A DNA stretch of 64,000 nucleotides from Beroe forskalii (Eukaryota; Ctenophora; Nuda; Beroida; Beroidae). Shown in pieces: positions 34,501-45,880 of this stretch. Numbering within the stretch: position 1 is the first letter of the stretch; each line of letters starts with the position of its first letter. The position numbers were made by a program, and so were the translations under genes. The stretch spans positions 1-64,000 of the forward strand of contig WFMF01000539.1 in assembly GCA_011033025.1 (NCBI GenBank), in the 5' to 3' direction. The notes below the pieces were generated by a model. It ran no database searches. It had not been told where the DNA came from and saw nothing but the letters and a program-made list of their open reading frames with translations.

Positions 34501-37500
34501 TTGGAGTTTAATATGAAAGTTAGCTACAATAAGAAAACTGCTGATCTCAAGAATGGTCGATCGCCTATTAGTTGAACACAGTGAGGTTTAATCACAGAAT
34601 GATTGAGTGACAAGGAACACAAATTACCATGAATTGTGAGTGAGTGAGTGGAGTATGGAATGTTGTTGGTTGAGATAGTAACATGGCTGGGACAATTCTT
34701 AGCGGTGAAAATACGTCCTGAGAAAGTGAGAAAAAGGGGCTTTGAAGAAGTCTTTTTACGAAAATTTCTTTGACATCGTGAACTAAATTCGTAAAACACT
34801 TAAGGTCACGAATACGAGATTAAAAAAACACCAGCTGATTAATAAAACTTTAAAACGTGACCTAACACTGCACAGTTACCTCAGCAGGTGCCTCAATCCG
34901 CCAACGCTCCGTGAAGTTAGTGATTATGTCCAGGGCAGCCTCCCCAGTCACTCGGGCGTGTACGTCGTGCCACGGCTGTCTGGGCCCTTGAGAGCCGTTG
35001 TTAATACCCGGGAATGTCTGAAAAGGAGAGGAGGATGGAGTGGTTACAATTAACACTACCTGAGCTGTGCAACCGCCTCGACTTCGTCTCGGTAGTATTT
35101 GCACAGCTCTCGAATTATACATACAATTCGCCAATACGTGTGCTAGGTCCTATGTCCCTAATCGAAGCCTGACATAACTCTTAAGGTATCCCCACTAAAT
35201 GTAACTGCTAGAATCCCCACTAAGTGTAGCTGGTAGAATGGTATCCCCACTAAATGTACCTGGTAGAATGGTACCCCCACTAAATATACCTGGTAGAATG
35301 GTATCCCCACTAAATGTACCTGGTAGAATGGTACCCCACTAAATGTACCTGGTAGAATGGTACCCCCACTAAATGTACCTGGTAGAAAGGAATCCCCACT
35401 AAATGTACCTGGTAGAATGGTATCCCCACTAAATGTACCTGGTAGAATGGTATCCCCACTAAATGAACCTGGTAGAATGGTATCCCCACTAAATGTACCT
35501 GGTAGAATAGTATCCCCTTTAAATGTATCTGGCAGAATGGAATCCCCACTAAATGTACCTGGTAGAATGGTACCCCCACTATTAATGTACCTGGTAGAAT
35601 GGTATCCCCACTAAATGTACCTGGTAGAATGGTACCCCCACTATTAATGTACCTGGTAGAATGGTATCCCCACTAAATGTACCTGGTAGAATGGTATCCC
35701 CACTAAATGTACCTGGTAGAATGGTATCCCCACTAAATGTACCTGGTAGAATGGTATCCCCACTAAATGTACCTGGTAGAATGGTATCCCCACTAAATGT
35801 ACCTGGTAGAATGGTATCCCCACTAAATAAATGTACCTGGTAGAATGGTATCCCCACTAAATGTACCTGGTAGAATGGTATCCCCACTTAATGTACCTGG
35901 TAGAATGGTATCCCCACTAAATGTACCTGGTAGAATGGTATCCCCACTTAAAAGAATGGCATCCCCACTTAATGTACCTGGTAGAATGGTATCCCACCAA
36001 ATGTACCTGGTAGAATGGTATCCCCACTAAATGTACCTGGTAGAATGGTATCCCCACTAAACGTACCTGGTAGAATGGTATCCCCACTAAATGTACCTGG
36101 TAGAATGGTATCCCCACTTAATGTACCTGGTAGAATGGTATCCCCACTTAATGTACCTGGTAGAATGGTATCCCCACTAAATGTACCTGGTAGAATGGTA
36201 TCCCCACTAAATGTACCTGGTAGAAGTCGTCCTGGTGCTGGTTGAGGTTGCTCTGAAAGAGAGAGTGAATCTGGTCATCGTACCGCCCCACGGTCAGGTC
36301 CAGACCCCCGATATACCCCACTGTGCCGCATGAAGCATCCGCGTCATCGCACACCACTGGGGGAGGAGTTGTAAGAGGGGGGATTGTAAGAGGGGGTGTT
36401 AGAGGGAGGGGGTTGTAAGAGGGGGTCAGGTCCAGACCCCCGATATAACCCACTGTGCCGCAGGAAGCATCCGCGTCATCGCACACCACTGGGGGAGGGA
36501 TTGTAAGAGTTGTTACATAGAATTCAAATTGTAACTTTGGAAGAGTGTTACGGATATGTTGGCTGTTGCCAGTTCTGAGAATGACTTTTGAAATTTCCGC
36601 ACCACCGCCATTTTAATGTGTAACGTTATACTGATTTAACAGTATAGTACGTACATGGTGGATGGTATTGAATTGCAAGCCTTTAGAAGATCAGGGCAAG
36701 ACACTATGGAAGTATGGATATAAATAGCATCGAATTCAAATTGAATGTGTCCTAGGTGTTACAATTTGTGAAAAATCAATAGAAAAAGTTGCATACTTCA
36801 TACTACATACTTGGCGAACGTTGCCTTGTTTTATAAATCATGTATGATAACTATGCCAGTGATATCATATGACTCACCTATTTTCTGGTGGTGAGAGAAG
36901 GAGGTGTTGCTAACTAATGTTTCCAACATGCCTCGCGTGTTCTTCTTCCGGGCCGCAAGAACACACTTCACCTAACATGGATAACTTGTTAATGGTGAGT
37001 GACGAATGCCAAAGGACACTGTAAAGAAAAGAGGGGATCTTTTCAGAGGGTGGCGAAAACTATCACATTTTCATTTGAAAAACCTTGTTTTAAAAACCTC
37101 GGTATCTCCGAAACCTTGGTATTAGCGAAGTAGTTCCGAGTAATCTCGTCGTTGGTACCTACAACTCCTGCCATCGTCATTTCCTCGTTGTTAAAAGGCT
37201 CGTCCCACAGCAAGATCTGGAAAATAGTCTTATTATTTTCCCGTACTCTACAAAAATCAAGGAACAGGTATTATTTTTTTCGACCACTGACGGGAAACCT
37301 CTTCACCAAATCCCCACCGAAAATCTGGGAATCATTGTCAAACAGCGAGTGCAGATTTCGGCCACCCAAATGATATTTTGCCCACCAATCCATCATGTTT
37401 TCCTAATACTGACCGCACAAGCTGACACTCGTTCGCTTTCTGCTTGAAAGAATCTCCCAAGATGGCACAGCCGACTTGGTCTTCTCTGGGAGTCGAGGGA

Positions 37501-38893
37501 GTCCCGCCTGAGCCTGATGTCATGCGTCATCGACCACCCTAGGGGAGGGAGCAGGGCTTCAGAAAATCATTACAATACAAAACATCTTTTATATTTACAA
37601 TGGTCTCACTCTCAGGGACACAAAAACTATGAACACTTTCAAGCTTCGCTCCGCAGTGGTTATAAAAACGTTGATAAAGCTGTCCATATATTTGATACCA
37701 TATATGAGCATATGTATGTTTCAGTTTTATTGTTGTACTGGCATCGTGAATCAGACAAGAATTCTGTCTAGCAACTTGGCCTCCCTGAGACTCAAGTTAA
37801 CAATTTATTATTGATTACGCTAATAAACAATCTATTATTGATGACGCTAATAAACGCCAAATTACCAGTGAAATAGATGAACTTCTGTGCCTTCTCTATG
37901 CTGTGAGCAATGTCATCCCATGCTGATCTAGCTGTAAAGGAGCTGCTGACAGATGTGTTGGTATGTAGGTAGACAACAGGCGTCTTGGTAGAGTGTCACT
38001 TCACCTGACTGGGAGGAAGTGGTGTCAGGGCGGGTGTCAGCTTGTAGAGGAGATTAGCTGATAAGTGACAACATACGTACATACGTGACAAACCAAGTGT
38101 TATGTACTCTGCAAACACGGACAACAATACCTCCTTACAAATACAAGTGACAAGTGACAACATACACAAACACCGGAAACAATGACAAAAATTTATAAAC
38201 AAGGACAAACAAAAAACACAAGACAAAAAAACAACACAATTTTACAACACACAAATTATATACCCCCAAATTTTAAAATAACGGAACTTTAATCCCAATT
38301 TTCAACGGCCCCCCTTTCAAAGATTTTGTTTTGAAGGGAAGAGGAAATTTGTTTTATCCCCCACGCTGACATCCTTTTTTTTTCCCCTGAGGGGTTCCAT
38401 TTTTTAAAAAAAGGGCCCCCCCTTTTTTTTTTAAACCCCAAGGTTTTTTTTTGGGGGGGGGGGCCCCCCCCCCGGGGGGGAAAAAAATTTAAAATTTTTT
38501 TTTTTTTTAAAAAATTTTAAAGGGAAAAAAAACCCCTTTTGGGGGGTTTTTTTTTTTTTTTGTAAAAAAGGGGAAAAGGGGGCCCCCGGTTTTTTTTTTT
38601 TAAAAAGGGCCCCCAAAATTTTAAAATTTTTAAAAAATTTAAAAAATTTTTTTAAAAAAATTAAAAAACCAAAATCAAGGTAGCAGACTTCACAACTGAT
38701 AAACGTGATACATCTTTTGGGGAAATGGAACTTCACATAGCTTAAAAACAATACACTGCATCTCGTGAAACAACTCACAAACCTTTTTGTGTATGATGTC
38801 TTTGAGGTTGATGGAGGCATGTCCTAGTTTCTCCTTCCCAATGACATCGTCATCCCAAACCCAGAAGAACATCTTAGTACCCTCGTGGGATAC
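28556..38893 (-). CDS. Plant-type phospholipase D (C2 + two HKD), copy 1
   Basis: PLD cleaves phosphatidylcholine to phosphatidic acid; this subfamily binds membranes through an N-terminal C2 domain. Minus-strand exons, first to last: 38783-38893 (C2: KMFFWVWDDDVIGKEKLGHA), 37866-38004, 37414-37507, 37115-37216 (ILLWDEP), 36878-36971, 36217-36356, 34880-35017 (GPRQPWHDVHARV), 34278-34406, 33202-33328 (SFIYIENQYFLGS), 32842-32940, 32212-32262, 30276-30347, 29986-30096, 29677-29820, 29393-29499, 28906-29186, 28556-28715 (stop). Both catalytic motifs are intact: HQKIVVCD and HSKAMVTD followed by IVGSANINQRSMDG. The end LPSRLTV fits the family. Phases agree from 37216 down. Exon 37866-38004 switches frame between EVTLYQDA and SAWDDIAHSIEKAQKFIYF, and 37414 does not join in frame, probably sequence errors. 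The first C2 exon(s) and those in the low-quality 38.0-38.7 kb are missing. Confidence 0.92.
30348..32211. other. PLD intron with TIR-bounded minisatellite
   Basis: Intronic DNA shared with copy 2 (57470-62579), apart from a 2.5-kb difference after about 30500. A short inverted GAGGGGCTTGAGCCCCTC hairpin occurs at 30546. No exon was found between 30347 and 32212. Confidence 0.6.
31150..31735. mobile_element. TIR-bounded unit holding a 15-bp minisatellite
   Basis: Left end GCGCGCGAAAAATAGGCGG and right end CCGCCTATCTATCTCGCGC are imperfect inverted repeats. Between them, 31245-31690 is a 15-bp repeat GGATCTGTGGGGGAT with about 30 units. The same arrangement occurs in copy 2 at 60741-62110. 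A related pair of ends (GAGAAATAGGCGGTTCAACG and ACCTATTTCTCGTGCG) occurs without a minisatellite at 44437-44522. On the PLD sense strand each unit contains CCCCCACAG, an acceptor-like word. Confidence 0.65.
32408..32632. repeat. Foldback element in PLD intron (copy 1)
   Basis: GGACACTACGGGCTACGGCA and nearby GGCACAGGACTCTAGGGCAC on the left are mirrored by CCCTAGAGTCCTGTGCCG and TAGTGTCC on the right, leaving a loop of about 130 bp. The same element is at 62781-63022 in copy 2, so it predates the split of the two copies. Confidence 0.65.
33331..33985 (-). repeat. CTAAC/polypyrimidine minisatellite abutting a PLD acceptor (copy 1)
   Basis: On the PLD sense strand the degenerate unit is TCTGCTAACCCCCTCCCC, about 18-20 bp, repeated some 33 times. 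It ends directly at the acceptor CCCCCACCTCAG of the exon 33202-33328. Each unit contains CTAAC, which fits the animal branch-point consensus, followed by a pyrimidine run. The array therefore multiplies the branch point and polypyrimidine tract of a working acceptor. On the other strand it is G-rich. Copy 2 has its own version at 63716 onward. Confidence 0.85.
33986..34277. other. PLD intron, degenerate CCCTAA-like words
   Basis: ACCCTAATCATAACCCTAACC and related words near 34040-34110 resemble degenerate telomere repeats but are too irregular and too short to be one. No coding sequence is present. Confidence 0.4.
34407..34879. other. PLD intron, no feature
   Basis: A GT-AG intron of 473 bp with no repeat or nested gene that I can support. 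Confidence 0.6.
35185..36216 (-). repeat. 30-bp minisatellite carrying a PLD splice donor, ~34 units
   Basis: On the PLD sense strand each unit reads TTCTACCAG|GTACATTTAG then TGGGGATACCA. The exon ending at 36217 reads GACTTCTACCAG|GTACATTTAG, so the unit is the last 9 nt of the exon plus the start of the intron. Thirty is a multiple of three, so reading past the first donor adds VHLVGIPFYQ per unit. The frame stays open for two units, and a GTACATTAAG variant then gives a stop. Variants with TTAATG, ATTAATG or a short deletion are interspersed. Confidence 0.93.
36357..36488 (-). repeat. 132-bp tandem duplication of acceptor and exon start in PLD copy 1
   Basis: The acceptor CTCCCCCAG and the following 64-68 nt of exon (VVCDDADASCGTVGYIGGLD) occur twice, 132 bp apart. 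The downstream copy continues into the full exon 36217-36356. Between them lies pyrimidine-rich DNA (CCCTCTTACAA repeats). The duplication is in frame and free of stops, so the upstream acceptor would add 44 residues right after the first HKD motif. Confidence 0.85.
38240..38690. other. Low-quality, homopolymer-inflated sequence
   Basis: Runs of up to 14 identical bases of all four kinds in mirrored order. It falls where PLD exons completing the C2 domain are expected. Almost certainly consensus failure rather than biology. Confidence 0.8.
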
Positions 38894-38999
38894 CTGCAGA
38901 GAACGAAAGTTTAAACATGGGGATTACAAAAGATGCAGTTCTCATATCAGCCTGACTGGGAAATATAATGGGAGCTATCGCCAAACATAGAAACATAGA

Positions 39000-39525
39000 A
39001 TATTTCCTTTATTCTTAAAAAGAGGACTTAAAAACCCCATCAGAAACGTAAGAAAGGGTTGGGGGGTTTTATCTAAAAGGAATTGAAAATTGTAGTATGG
39101 CCCAAAAAGAATTTTAAAATGGTACCCGTAGAGGCCCCTGGTGTCAATGTTTTATTCCCCCAATTTTATCCAACTCCCCATGACTTTTTTGAATCTTTAA
39201 AGTCGGGCAAAACAACCCTTCAATTTTTGGGTCTAAAGGGAAAACCCAAACCAAAAACGCTTATTTATAAAAGGGGGGGCTTTTCTCCAAAGGTTAAAAA
39301 CAACCTGATTTCATTTTAAATTTTTTTTTTCCGAACAAATTTAAAATTTTTTTTAAAAACAATATGCATAAGTGCATTATTAAAATATTTTAAAACATAA
39401 AGAAACTTTTAAAACCCCCTAAAGGCCCAAACTTTCCCCCAAATTTTTAAATTTTCCCATCTTGAAATTTTCCCCCACCATCATTTTTTGGGGGGGTTGA
39501 AAACCCCCTTTACAGCAGACTTCGT
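39000..39525. other. Low-quality, homopolymer-inflated sequence
   Basis: The texture is as at 38.2-38.7 kb, with many runs of A, T, C and G doubled or tripled. It lies just upstream of the first PLD exon I can read, so the 5' end of PLD copy 1 is probably hidden here. Confidence 0.7.
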
Positions 39526-42028
39526 GTCTCCTCGAAAGCAAACGCAGTCCTTCTCTTCACCCTTTGTGTACCGAAAATGGCAAGATTCAGAATAATAATG
39601 AGGAAATAAGTTTTAACACAATTTACGTATCAGAGTAAAATAGATGATTATATTCTTTGCCATTGAGAATAACCTCCCACCCACTTTATACCATTTTAGC
39701 ACAAATGATTTCAAATCACTTTAACTCTGCGATTTTTCGAGGGTCGGTATTGTGCGATATAATGGAGTCTCCTGGCTACTGGCCAGTCTGTGGCATTATT
39801 GGAAGTGAGAACTCCAGAATGTTTTTTAAGTTACTGATCTAGCACCCTAAATTGTATTCGCAACGTCTGATAGACTCCTTATAGGTGTCATCTCATAATT
39901 CATTCCCGGGTCGCGTGTTGAAACGATTTTGTACTGTGCAATTTCAACAATTTTTCATTGCATGACTGCACGAGTGTTTTAATTCATCCAAATCTTATAT
40001 ATACTTTGTCACTGTCAATTGCCAGGTTTCACAACACTTTAATGAGACACACGAGCTGATTATAAAATAGTAAAGTACTTTCAGAACATCATCAGTGCTA
40101 CAATCATATTTGAGGCTCCCATCTTAATATGATCTTAATTATCAGGGAAAAATCACGTACTTTTTTGTACGTCGTAACTGAGCTGTGCACAACGTAAATC
40201 AGTTTCGGAACGAAAGTGTTGCGTAGTACCTGAACACTAGAGGACTGCTCATGGCTGCTGGTTCGACGTTTCCTATGGGATGCGCACGAGAAAAGACCTT
40301 TGAAGTAACTCCTCATGATGGTGTTAAGGGAAACACTGACATGGATTACAGCACTTCTGTATTGTGGTTTGTAGATGAAAATAACACTAGGTATGTGCCT
40401 CAAGATTCAGGATAAACCTTCCCACAAAGATACACAATACTTTAGGTGGTGAAACTGAGAAGCAGCAAACCCAGGGGTCAGGCTAAGCGAAGTGTGAAAA
40501 AGGATGGGATAAGTTCTGTAGTACGGAACCACACGTTCAGTCAATATAATCGTAGAAAATAAATAATAGTAGATACCATAAGTGATAGTAAAAAAGAATT
40601 ATCAATACAAGAATACAGTATAGGTACACTAAATACGTCGTTTTAGAATCTATCTTAAATTCTGAATGATTAAAACGAACTGGACAAGACTCCGCAGAAA
40701 ATGGAGGAAATATGAGAAGGGTTTCGTTTCTGTGTACACTGACAAACTGCACATTATGATACTATGATAATTATATGATGTTCTTAATTAATGTATTTCT
40801 TAATCAGTTCATCAGTATATTCAAATACGTGGTAATTAAACGTGTCAGTAAAAAGTTATTATTTTGTAGAACTTAATTAGTTGGGTGACGGAAAAACTTT
40901 AAAAAGGTTAATCATTCTCCACCACTTATCAGATATCACCACTACAATTAATAGCAACTACAATTTGCCATTTGCCAAGTTACGATTTATGTAAAAACTT
41001 GAAAAGGGAAAAGAATGCCCTTCACTTTTGTACCACCTACTGCACTCTACGACAGTACGACGAAAGCAAAGAAGAGGGAAACTCCAGAAGTTGTAACAAA
41101 GGGAAGATTGAGGAGCAATTTCACTTCCGTGTTTTACCACTGAAGTCGATAATCAAATGAGATGGGACGACTGTAGGTAGATCCTTAGTACCTACCTACA
41201 TAATGTTATTATGATGTACCTACCTAGTAGCAAAACTATTCAACTAATATTTCAAACTATTGATATTGAATGGCCAGGGGTTATCATGAATGTATGAATT
41301 AGTTCAATCAACTATGAGGCCAAAGGCCGAATTTTAAATTGACTTTTTTCACGATTTACATGAATTTGCATGAATTTTGGCCGATTAATACATCATTCAT
41401 TCCTTCGTTCATGAGACACAGAGACAGTCAGACAGATATTTTGATCGCACAAAACCCCACGATTTTGTTCTTGAATAAATCAGAAATTATTTCATATCTG
41501 ACCAACTACCCGCAATTAATGACGTAATTAGTAATTCGCTGATCAGCAATTTAAGCAAATCAAAAAGAAGACTGATTCAAAACAACACCCTTCTCTTTCG
41601 CTTACTGACAATTTGTTAAAAACTAAACCACGGGCCCCAGAAAATGGATTATACAAAGAGTCACAATTATAAAGCAACAATTAAAAGTTTATGTTACAAA
41701 AAATGAGTGGTGTTAAGTGAAGAGACAGGAAATGGATTGTACAAAGAGTCACAATGATAAACAATTAAAAGTATATGTTACAAAAAAGAATTGAGTGGTG
41801 TTTAGTAAAGTTGTTTAATGATACAGAGCAAGGCGGCAGCTATTATAATGGGCTAACACTTGGTTAACACTGTGTTTCCCTCAATATTCCTAGTACAAAG
41901 AAACACATCTGGGCACGCGAAGTAAACGCCACACATTGAGCATTCTTAAGTCTGAAAATGACGCAACGTCCAGTTGCCTGCAATTCGTGCACAAACAGTC
42001 TTAGTATTTTAGAGGTACCAAGATCAAT
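39526..42028. other. Unique spacer, no gene recognised
   Basis: This DNA has no counterpart elsewhere in the window. Short open frames exist on both strands, none with a recognisable domain. The segment near 39525-39580, read on the minus strand, gives a short Lys/Glu-rich frame that could be a PLD 5' exon, but I cannot support it. Two similar ~70-bp stretches near 41640 and 41735 (ATGGATT..TACAAAGAGTCACAAT) form a small direct repeat. Confidence 0.45.
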
Positions 42029-42030
42029 TA

Positions 42031-42539
42031 CCTTAGTACACTTAAGAACGGCGTCACTTAATTAGTGCGATTTGGAAAAAACCGCACTAATTAAGTGTAC
42101 AGTAATTTAGTGCGCATAAAATTAAGTGTATGCTAATTAAGTGAACAATTTTATGAATTTTGCATTTTTTCCGATTGCGGGTTTTTTCGGGCATCATGAC
42201 CGTCAGCTAAAACTTCAATAGTTTAAAGAATGAAATTATTATGTTGCCTTTCTGAGATATGCACTGTCCAAACTGCAGCACTTCTGTACTGTAGTTTGTA
42301 GATTAAAATGATGGATACTACAAGTACAACATATTACTGTTGAAAATTTGTTTCTTTTCATAATTGCAAAATTGTATATTAGTGGTCCCATGAATATGAT
42401 GTCTAGCAATCAAGAGAAAAATTTCAAATTTTATTCATATTTACACATCGTTTTCAATCTCATAAAAACCGCACTAATAAAGTGCGCCGATCTTAAAGTG
42501 CGCGCAAATTACGTGATGCCGTTCTTAAGTGTACTAAGG
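42031..42539. mobile_element. CCTTA-ended TIR element, 509 bp, TA target site
   Basis: The ends CCTTAGTACACTTAAGAACG (left) and its reverse complement (right) match over 27 bp with one mismatch, and TA flanks both. The interior repeats ACTTAATTAGTGCG and CGCACTAATTAAGTG words in both directions. No coding frame. Confidence 0.8.
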
Positions 42540-42795
42540 TAGTGAAGAGCGCATTTTAACTATTGATTTTTAGTTAAAAAGAACGCAAACTTACTCCAAT
42601 AATATATTACTTACTCCGATAATATATTAATTCACCAATTATCTGTTGCCGTGACCATGTAATTGAGCCGTTATAATTTGATGTTGCCTGGCAGAGGGTG
42701 GCAAGCCCCTCTTTTCAAGGTGATTGGATCGTATTCATGCGTTTTAATAATTCAATATTCTGTTGTTAAAGTCACCAATAAGCCAATGCGGTTAT

Positions 42796-42943
42796 ATACG
42801 GTAAATACACACTTGGGTGTGTAATTACCACATTAATTCCACGAGCTTGCGAGTGGAATTCATGCAATAAATGCACGAGCTTGCGAGTGCAATTACGATG
42901 GTAATTTACACACCCAAGTGTGTATTTACTGTATTATTACCCT
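42796..42943. mobile_element. Foldback element, ~145 bp
   Basis: GTAAATACACACTTGGGTGT and ACACCCAAGTGTGTATTTAC form arms of about 30 bp with one or two mismatches. The loop holds two copies of the hairpin CACGAGCTTGCGAGTG. Probably a small non-autonomous element. Confidence 0.7.
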
Positions 42944-44436
42944 GCCATATACGCATCAATCAAAGTAGACGGTTTGAAACTTAGGTATTCGAACTCAATG
43001 TTTTATGAATAATGGGTACACTATTTCATAGTTGAAACAGGCGAGAATTTTGGACAAATTTGCCAGTGATTTGTAAAAGTCAGAATCGCATCATCATCGT
43101 ATCGGGGTCAATTCAGCGAATAAGTTCAAAAGTCCAGCGCCCACCATTGATACATACTGTTAGTGTATGTCGTAGTGTATGTATATTATGTACTTTACAA
43201 AAATTTTGTTTTGATCTTTCATTGCCTTAAAAAAATGAACCACCATGAAAGTTAAGTACTCAATCGAAAACAAAACAATTCACACCACAAACATTAACAA
43301 CTGACTCGAGAGCTACAATCTCATTTGGATCTCGTATAGAATCTGCCCTGTGAATCATAGTCAGCTAAATCTTTAGAATACATCAAAATGTATGTATGTA
43401 CTCCTCAGTTGATCAATAAGTTTTGCGCCATCCCGATCTAAAATAAGTAACGAACACTGACAGATAGAAATGACGGCACATAGAAATAATTTAGATGAAT
43501 TTGATAAAACGGAGCAATACACCCTATATATGGCGCCACAAGTCTCTAACACTAGATAAATAAACATTGAAACACGGATGGAGTTATCAAGCCCGTCTGG
43601 GTGGCGCCATTTAGTTGTGTACGATAGTGTTCCTTCTATCTATTTTATCTTTATCTTGTCCTATAATATCGTTTAGATATATCGTATTTTATATATTGTG
43701 CTCCTATTTACTTTATCTTGTGCTACCGAATGTACCGAACATATTGTGCTCCTTATCGCTATTTTATCTTGTTTCACAGTATATATACGGTTAAGAATAA
43801 ATTATATCAAATCGTTTTTTATATGAAAAGTGCGATAACAGATATCATGGGAGCTTATTTACATCCGCACAGAGATAGCAAATAGGTTAGAATCGTGCGA
43901 ATGGCCGTTTCAGAAAATTGGTAGTAATTCAACAGTAGTAATTAAACAGTTGGGAATAGTAATTCAACACTTGAATAGTAATTCAACAGTTGGGATATAG
44001 TAATTAGGTACACACTTGACAGTAATTCAACTGCTGGGTACGGTGATATTACATGATTAATATTGCTCAAAAATTCGAAAAGTAATTACACTGCAGGGTA
44101 ATAATAGGCAAAACATCACTGACACTGACAGAAGAGTGCAAGTTTAGTTACCAAACAATAGTTAAAGGTACACGCTGCAGAAAAGGAACAACAATTTCTA
44201 ATAAAGTTATAAGTTCTTAAAGTCTTTACAATAGCAGGCAGCTATAATAACAAAGCAACATTAGCAAAAGAAGAAAGGAATAAAGGAATAACAATAAACA
44301 GGTAACATTGGGAAGTTGGAATATTAGCTCCAATAAGAAAGTTCAAAGAAATTGAACACTTGAGATGTTTTCCCACACCGAAATCGTGAACATATGGCAC
44401 ACAATAGGCAGTGAAGTGTGCCGGCTGAACGCCGCA
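42944..44436. other. Unique spacer, no gene recognised
   Basis: AT-rich DNA. A short stretch at 43915-44040 repeats TAGTAATTCAACAGT irregularly five or six times. No coding frame is supported. Confidence 0.45.
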
Positions 44437-44522
44437 CATGAGAAATAGGCGGTTCAACGTCATCAACGCACTACATCATGATATCATTATGACGTAATCC
44501 TACCCACCTATTTCTCGTGCGA
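44437..44522. mobile_element. Short TIR element related to the minisatellite-bearing unit
   Basis: The ends GAGAAATAGGCGGTTCAACG and, reversed, CGCACGAGAAATAGGTGGG are inverted. The left end matches the ends that bound the 15-bp minisatellite units at 31.15 and 60.74 kb. Only about 85 bp long and without a minisatellite. Confidence 0.5.
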
Positions 44523-44559
44523 GGGCGGCTGAGGACGCAGTTTTTGTTTTCGTATAATT

Positions 44560-45410
44560 GGGAATACTTTTTTTGTTGAATGAAATTTAGATTGTTGCCT
44601 TTCTTTTTTTTTACAATTTTCTTTTTTCATTTCCCGTGGGGGAAAAAAAGGGGAAACTAAAGAAGAAATTATATTCCGGGGAAACTTTTTTTAAAAAAAC
44701 CCAGGCGTTTTTTGGAAGGGAAAGGGGGAAAAAAAACTTAAATTTTTTGGGGTTTGTTTGGGGAAACGCAAACTGTTGATAAATTTAAAAGGTGTTTTGG
44801 AAAAAAACCTTTAGGGGCGCTTTTCCCCCAAATTTTGCCCCCCGTTTTTTTTTTTCCCCCCCCCTTTGATCCCAAAAAAGAGGTGGCATACCATCCCTTT
44901 CACCCCCCTAACTATAAAAAAATCCCAAATTTTCCCAAAAAACATTCCACTTTAATAAAAAAAAATTAAATCCAACCTGGAAAATACAACAACTGTTTCC
45001 TTCGGGTTCCCAACAATTCCCCTACCCCAGCCTCCCCTAAATTTTTAATTTCCCAGGCCCCGCCCCCCCAAACAAAACCTTTTTTTTGCACCCCGGTAAT
45101 TTTCCTTCCGGGTTCCCCTGGCAGGTCCAAACTCCTCCAATTGCAAAACCCCCCAAAATTTTTTGTGGTAACACGCCCGGGCAGCGAACGATCGGGGGAA
45201 AAAACCCCATTTTTGGGCTTGAAACTTTTTTTAAAAAAACCCAGATGAAAAAAACATCAGGATTTCGAACGGGAAAAATTGAACCCACCCCAAAAAAAAT
45301 TAAGCCTGGGAACCCCCCCCAAACCCCATCTGAAACCTCTGCCCCCCCCTTTTTTCAAACCCCCCAACCCCCCAAACCAAAACTCCTAAAACCCTGGCCC
45401 TTTCTAAAAC
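44560..45410. other. Low-quality, homopolymer-inflated sequence
   Basis: The fourth such stretch, with runs of A, C, G and T throughout. It lies immediately left of the second copy of the MINPP1-PLD block, close to where the two copies are joined in the sequence. Confidence 0.8.
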
Positions 45411-45880
45411 CCATCCGAACCAACACGAAACCACCAAGACACATACTTAATAGGTGGGTTCGCCTGGTTCCGCTCATTTCGGGTTTGTTCAGGTGGTTCC
45501 ATTTCTAAGTCAAATTTTACTATTTTAGCTCGTTTCGCAATTTTTGCATAACTTGGAAAACCGTATGGACCAAAACCACACGAACCCACCTAACCCTAAC
45601 CCACCCGAAGTCATGGGAGCTAGCCGAATCCAGCCAAACACTGAATTTTGACTGCTTTCGGGAGATTCCACATTTGACAATTGTTCGGACAACTTTGGTA
45701 TTTTCAAAAAAAAATCATTGAAAAAAAACGAAGTTTCAGACGGGTTCGGGTAGTTTCGGGTTTGTTCGGCCGCGCCGGGTGGTTTCAGGTGGGTTTTTGG
45801 TTTCGGGTTGGTTCGGAAGGTTTCGAGACTAAATTCGGTGGGTTTCGGGCGGGTTTGGTGGTTTCGGTATATTGCATATA
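45360..45880. repeat. Dispersed GGTTTCGGGTGG-type degenerate repeat (second copy)
   Basis: GTTCAGGTGGTTCC, GGTTTCGGGTTGG and CGAAACCACC recur on both strands. Corresponds to the repeat at 16621-16757 and marks the left edge of copy 2. Confidence 0.55.

Noticed and set aside
35310..36245. Plus-strand NVPGRMVSPL repeats and minus-strand VHLVGIPFYQ frames as separate proteins
   Set aside because: They are products of the 30-bp donor array. Kept only as a possible in-frame extension of PLD.
44754..45508. Pro/Phe/Lys-rich frames on both strands
   Set aside because: They lie in homopolymer-inflated sequence and the degenerate GGTTTCGGGTGG repeat.
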